From positions 1 to 59,310 of IMG/VR virus record IMGVR_UViG_3300009161_000051: DNA of 59,310 bases, one strand, 5' to 3'. How positions within the stretch are numbered: position 1 is the stretch's first letter; each line of letters opens with the position of its first letter. A program made the position numbers and the translations under genes. Source of the stretch: a virus. This document shows, in pieces, positions 56,999-59,310 of the stretch. Below the pieces are notes generated by a model. It saw only the letters and a list, made by a program, of their open reading frames with translations. It ran no database searches and was not told the DNA's origin.

Positions 56999-57913
56999 AT
57001 GGCTGTTAATCTCTCAGCAATTAAAGACCTTTTGCTCCCCGGTCTACGTGGAGTTGAAGGCAAGTACGAGATGATCCCATCTCAGTACGACAAGATGTTC
57101 ACCAAGCATGAGTCAAAGATGGCTCTTGAGCGTACTGCTGAAATGCGGTTCCTCGGCTTGGCACAGTTGAAAACAGAAGGCGGTCAGACCGCTTTTGATA
57201 ACAGTGCTGGTGAGCGGTACATCTACAATCAGGAGCATACTGAAATTGCTCTCGGTTACGCGATTACCCGCAAAGCCATCGACGATAATCTGTATAAGAC
57301 ACAGTTTATGCCGTCCAACCTCGGCCTGATTGAATCCTTTCAGCAAACCAAGGAAATTTACGGTGCAAACATTCTTAATACAGCTACGACGTATAATTCC
57401 TCAATTGGCGGTGACGGTGTTGCACTTTGCTCCACGGCGCATCCTATTGACGGAAGTACAGTTGCTAATACACCAAGCGTTCAACTTGATCTCAATGAAG
57501 CATCGCTCCTTAACAGTATGATAGGTGTGCGGACAAACTTCAAAGATCAGGCTGGCCTGAAGGTATTTGCCCGTGCGCGTAAGCTCATTGTCCCGCCACA
57601 GCTTGAACCAGTTGCTATCCGTCTTACAAAGACAGAACTGCGTCCGGGTACAGCAGATAATGATGTTAATGCCATAATGATGTCTTCCGGCGGTCTGCCA
57701 GAAGGTTACATGGTTAATGACTTCTTGACCTCTGCGTATGCTTGGTTCTTGCTGACCAACATCGACGGTCTGTCGTATATGGAACGTGTGGCCTTTGAAA
57801 CCGACATGCAGGTCGATTTTGTTACAGATAACCTTCTTGTCAAGGGCTATGAGCGTTACTCGTTTGGTTACTATAACTGGCGTTCAATCTTTGGCTCGTT
57901 CCCAACATCGTAA
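56999..57913 (+). CDS. Major capsid protein
   Basis: 304 residues. Sequence includes ALERTAEMRFLGLAQLKTEG, GERYIYNQEHTEIALGYAIT, and TRKAIDDNLYKTQFMPSNLG, as in gpT-like HK97-fold capsid proteins; later LIVPPQLEPVAIRLTKTELR and SYMERVAFETDMQVDFVTDN (capsid core strands). Gene order (portal, scaffold-like, decoration, this gene) supports the call. No obvious N-terminal delta domain. Confidence 0.85.
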   Translation: MAVNLSAIKDLLLPGLRGVEGKYEMIPSQYDKMFTKHESKMALERTAEMRFLGLAQLKTEGGQTAFDNSAGERYIYNQEHTEIALGYAITRKAIDDNLYKTQFMPSNLGLIESFQQTKEIYGANILNTATTYNSSIGGDGVALCSTAHPIDGSTVANTPSVQLDLNEASLLNSMIGVRTNFKDQAGLKVFARARKLIVPPQLEPVAIRLTKTELRPGTADNDVNAIMMSSGGLPEGYMVNDFLTSAYAWFLLTNIDGLSYMERVAFETDMQVDFVTDNLLVKGYERYSFGYYNWRSIFGSFPTS

Positions 57914-57931
57914 TCCAAAGGAGAAGGTAAC

Positions 57932-59083
57932 ATGGCTATTTCAGCATTCTCCGGTCCCGTAATTTCTTTTGGTCAGAACACCATTGGAACTACAACGGAT
58001 TACAATCCACAATTAGGCCCGTCGCTCTTCTGGGGCGGCGTTGGTCGCCTTGATCCTCGTCCTAATTTTGCTTACATCCCCGGTCAGAACTACGGTGCAT
58101 TTACCGCTGGTTTTGCAACGTCGGATACTCAGACCATCAGTGCTACTCCTTATGCGCTTGGTTCTGCTGCAATCGCAGCAGCCGCAGCAACTACGGCTAG
58201 CACAGCTATGACGCTTGTTTCAACAAACTCAACGTCAACAGGTGTCTCAATTAGCGCATCGTGCATCAACTATAATACTGGTGCAACGGTGACTGGCCTT
58301 TTGCTTCTTGATGGTTTTGCATCCTTCACGGGTGTGGTAGCAAGCAGCATCTTGACCGTATCGTCCCTGACTGGGGTTATTACGATTGGGATGACCTTGA
58401 CTGGCACTGGCGTTAATTCTGGTACTACTGTTGTAAATCAGCTTACTGGGCCTCCCGGTGGTGCTGGAACTTATACGGTACAAGGTGACGATACTGTTGG
58501 TTCCACGACTATAACGGGACAAGCAGCTTTAGGGCCAACCGCATTTGGGCAGCCTTTCAGCGATACTAATTCCGTTTATCTCTGGAACCCACAGGCTCTT
58601 GTTTCTCGCGCAGTGAGTATTGTTCCGGTTTCTGGTACATCAACGGCGGCAGTTATCTTTACTGTTTCTGGTTACGACATTTATGGCGTACCAATGAGTG
58701 AAGCAATTACTGTTCCAACAAGCACGACGACAGCTACTACTACCAAGGGCGCAAAAGCGTTTAAGTATATTGCTTCTGTAACACCTAGTGTTACAAATGC
58801 AATTACTTATAGCGTTGGTACAACCGACATCTATGGTCTTCCAATTCGTTCTGATAACTTTGGCGATTTAGCGATCAACTACAACGCCACAGGTATTACG
58901 GCGAGTACGGGGTACGTCGCGGCAGTGACCACAAGTCCTGCAACGACGACTACAGGTGACGTTCGTGGAACGTATGCATTACAATCGGCGGCAGACGCTT
59001 CCAAGCGGCTTGTTGTTCGTCAATTTGTAACCCCAGCCAATATGGGTTCCATCACGGGCCTGTTCGGTGTAACCCAAGCATAG
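57932..59083 (+). CDS. Decoration-like structural protein, complete copy
   Basis: 383 residues, beta-rich: AISAFSGPVISFGQNTIGTT, then NPQLGPSLFWGGVGRLDPRP, a Thr/Ser/Ala middle with GTGVNSGTTVVNQLTGPPGG, FTVSGYDIYGVPMSEAITVP, and an end shared with the partial gene at 1-288. Following the capsid gene, it is probably a surface or decoration protein. The 58200-58540 part (IGMTLTGTGVNSGTTVVNQL) resembles an inserted Ig-like or fibre-like domain. Confidence 0.8.
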   Translation: MAISAFSGPVISFGQNTIGTTTDYNPQLGPSLFWGGVGRLDPRPNFAYIPGQNYGAFTAGFATSDTQTISATPYALGSAAIAAAAATTASTAMTLVSTNSTSTGVSISASCINYNTGATVTGLLLLDGFASFTGVVASSILTVSSLTGVITIGMTLTGTGVNSGTTVVNQLTGPPGGAGTYTVQGDDTVGSTTITGQAALGPTAFGQPFSDTNSVYLWNPQALVSRAVSIVPVSGTSTAAVIFTVSGYDIYGVPMSEAITVPTSTTTATTTKGAKAFKYIASVTPSVTNAITYSVGTTDIYGLPIRSDNFGDLAINYNATGITASTGYVAAVTTSPATTTTGDVRGTYALQSAADASKRLVVRQFVTPANMGSITGLFGVTQA

Positions 59084-59092
59084 GAGTAAGCC

Positions 59093-59310
59093 ATGAAGGG
59101 CCATAAGCACAACTACGGAACCGCTGTTCATCACGAACATCCACGGGCCGAACATAAGAAGGGTGGCAAGGTTAATTCTGAGCATCCTATGGAAGGCCAT
59201 TTTGACAACGACGAAGCACCTAAAGAAGTTTATGCGGGTGCTGGTTCTAAAGTTGTAAAAGAAGCTGAAGAGAAAAAGCACGGCGGCAAGGTCCATAAGG
59301 CCCGTGCCAA
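59093..59310 (+). CDS. GG-motif protein, N-terminal part (3' truncated)
   Basis: 72 codons to the window edge. MKGHKHNYGTAVHHEHPRAE, then HKKGGKVNSEHPMEGHFDND and VYAGAGSKVVKEAEEKKHGG. It is a paralogue of the protein at 300-581 (VYSGSGSNVVK, AGGKVSG). It is cut by the window end. Confidence 0.7.
   Translation, partial: MKGHKHNYGTAVHHEHPRAEHKKGGKVNSEHPMEGHFDNDEAPKEVYAGAGSKVVKEAEEKKHGGKVHKARA

Overview
This window is most of the genome of a tailed double-stranded DNA phage, probably short-tailed (podovirus type). It has a Terminase_6-type large terminase, a 759-residue portal, a scaffold-like protein, an HK97-fold-like major capsid protein, gp4-like and gp10-like tail-hub proteins, Gly/Thr-rich tail fibres, a GH108 endolysin and three very large virion-type proteins. 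A GcrA-like regulator, a family largely confined to Alphaproteobacteria, makes an alphaproteobacterial host the best inference. I see no integrase, partition genes, DNA polymerase, tRNA genes or CRISPR array.

Layout. 1-22,947 (+): end of a decoration-like gene, small Gly/Lys-rich proteins, tail hub, tail fibres, lysis cassette (9.7-11.8 kb), a second tail-hub pair (11.8-14.7 kb), then two large proteins of 1237 and 797 aa that look like internal or ejected virion components. 22,951-25,967 (-): a leftward early operon with a Gp157-like protein, Erf annealing protein, an SSB-like protein ending in a canonical SSB tip, a PD-(D/E)XK-like nuclease and an HNH nuclease. 26,091-32,374 (+): a Cro/CI-like HTH gene, RusA, a DnaA-domain-IV-like protein, a GcrA-like protein, a DNA N6-adenine methyltransferase, a DUF1376 remnant, a DEAD/DEAH helicase and a Toprim primase. 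32,458-36,582: small accessory genes, many behind copies of the same promoter. 36,579-39,205: terminase. 39,244-43,231: an array of small paralogues, an RNA polymerase alpha-CTD-like protein, and a likely structured RNA at 42.06-42.22 kb. 43,325-59,310: portal, a 1730-aa polyvalent protein, Gly-rich proteins, a GroES-like protein, scaffold, capsid and decoration genes, interrupted by one reverse-strand gene with its own promoter.

The most striking signals are: (1) a family of about nine near-identical TTGAC promoters whose 17-nt spacer carries a conserved partly palindromic block, several followed by a leader hairpin and a gene ending in a C(UACG)G terminator; (2) a 155-nt intergenic element whose two long pairings interleave as a pseudoknot, with an alternative pairing next to the downstream gene; (3) phage copies or mimics of three host regulators (alpha-CTD, GcrA, DnaA domain IV); (4) a recurring GG-x-(V/I) motif in most virion-type accessory proteins; (5) a probable self-cleavage domain in the middle of the 1237-aa protein. 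The two window ends carry paralogous copies of the same two-gene module, so they may be neighbours on a circular or permuted genome.
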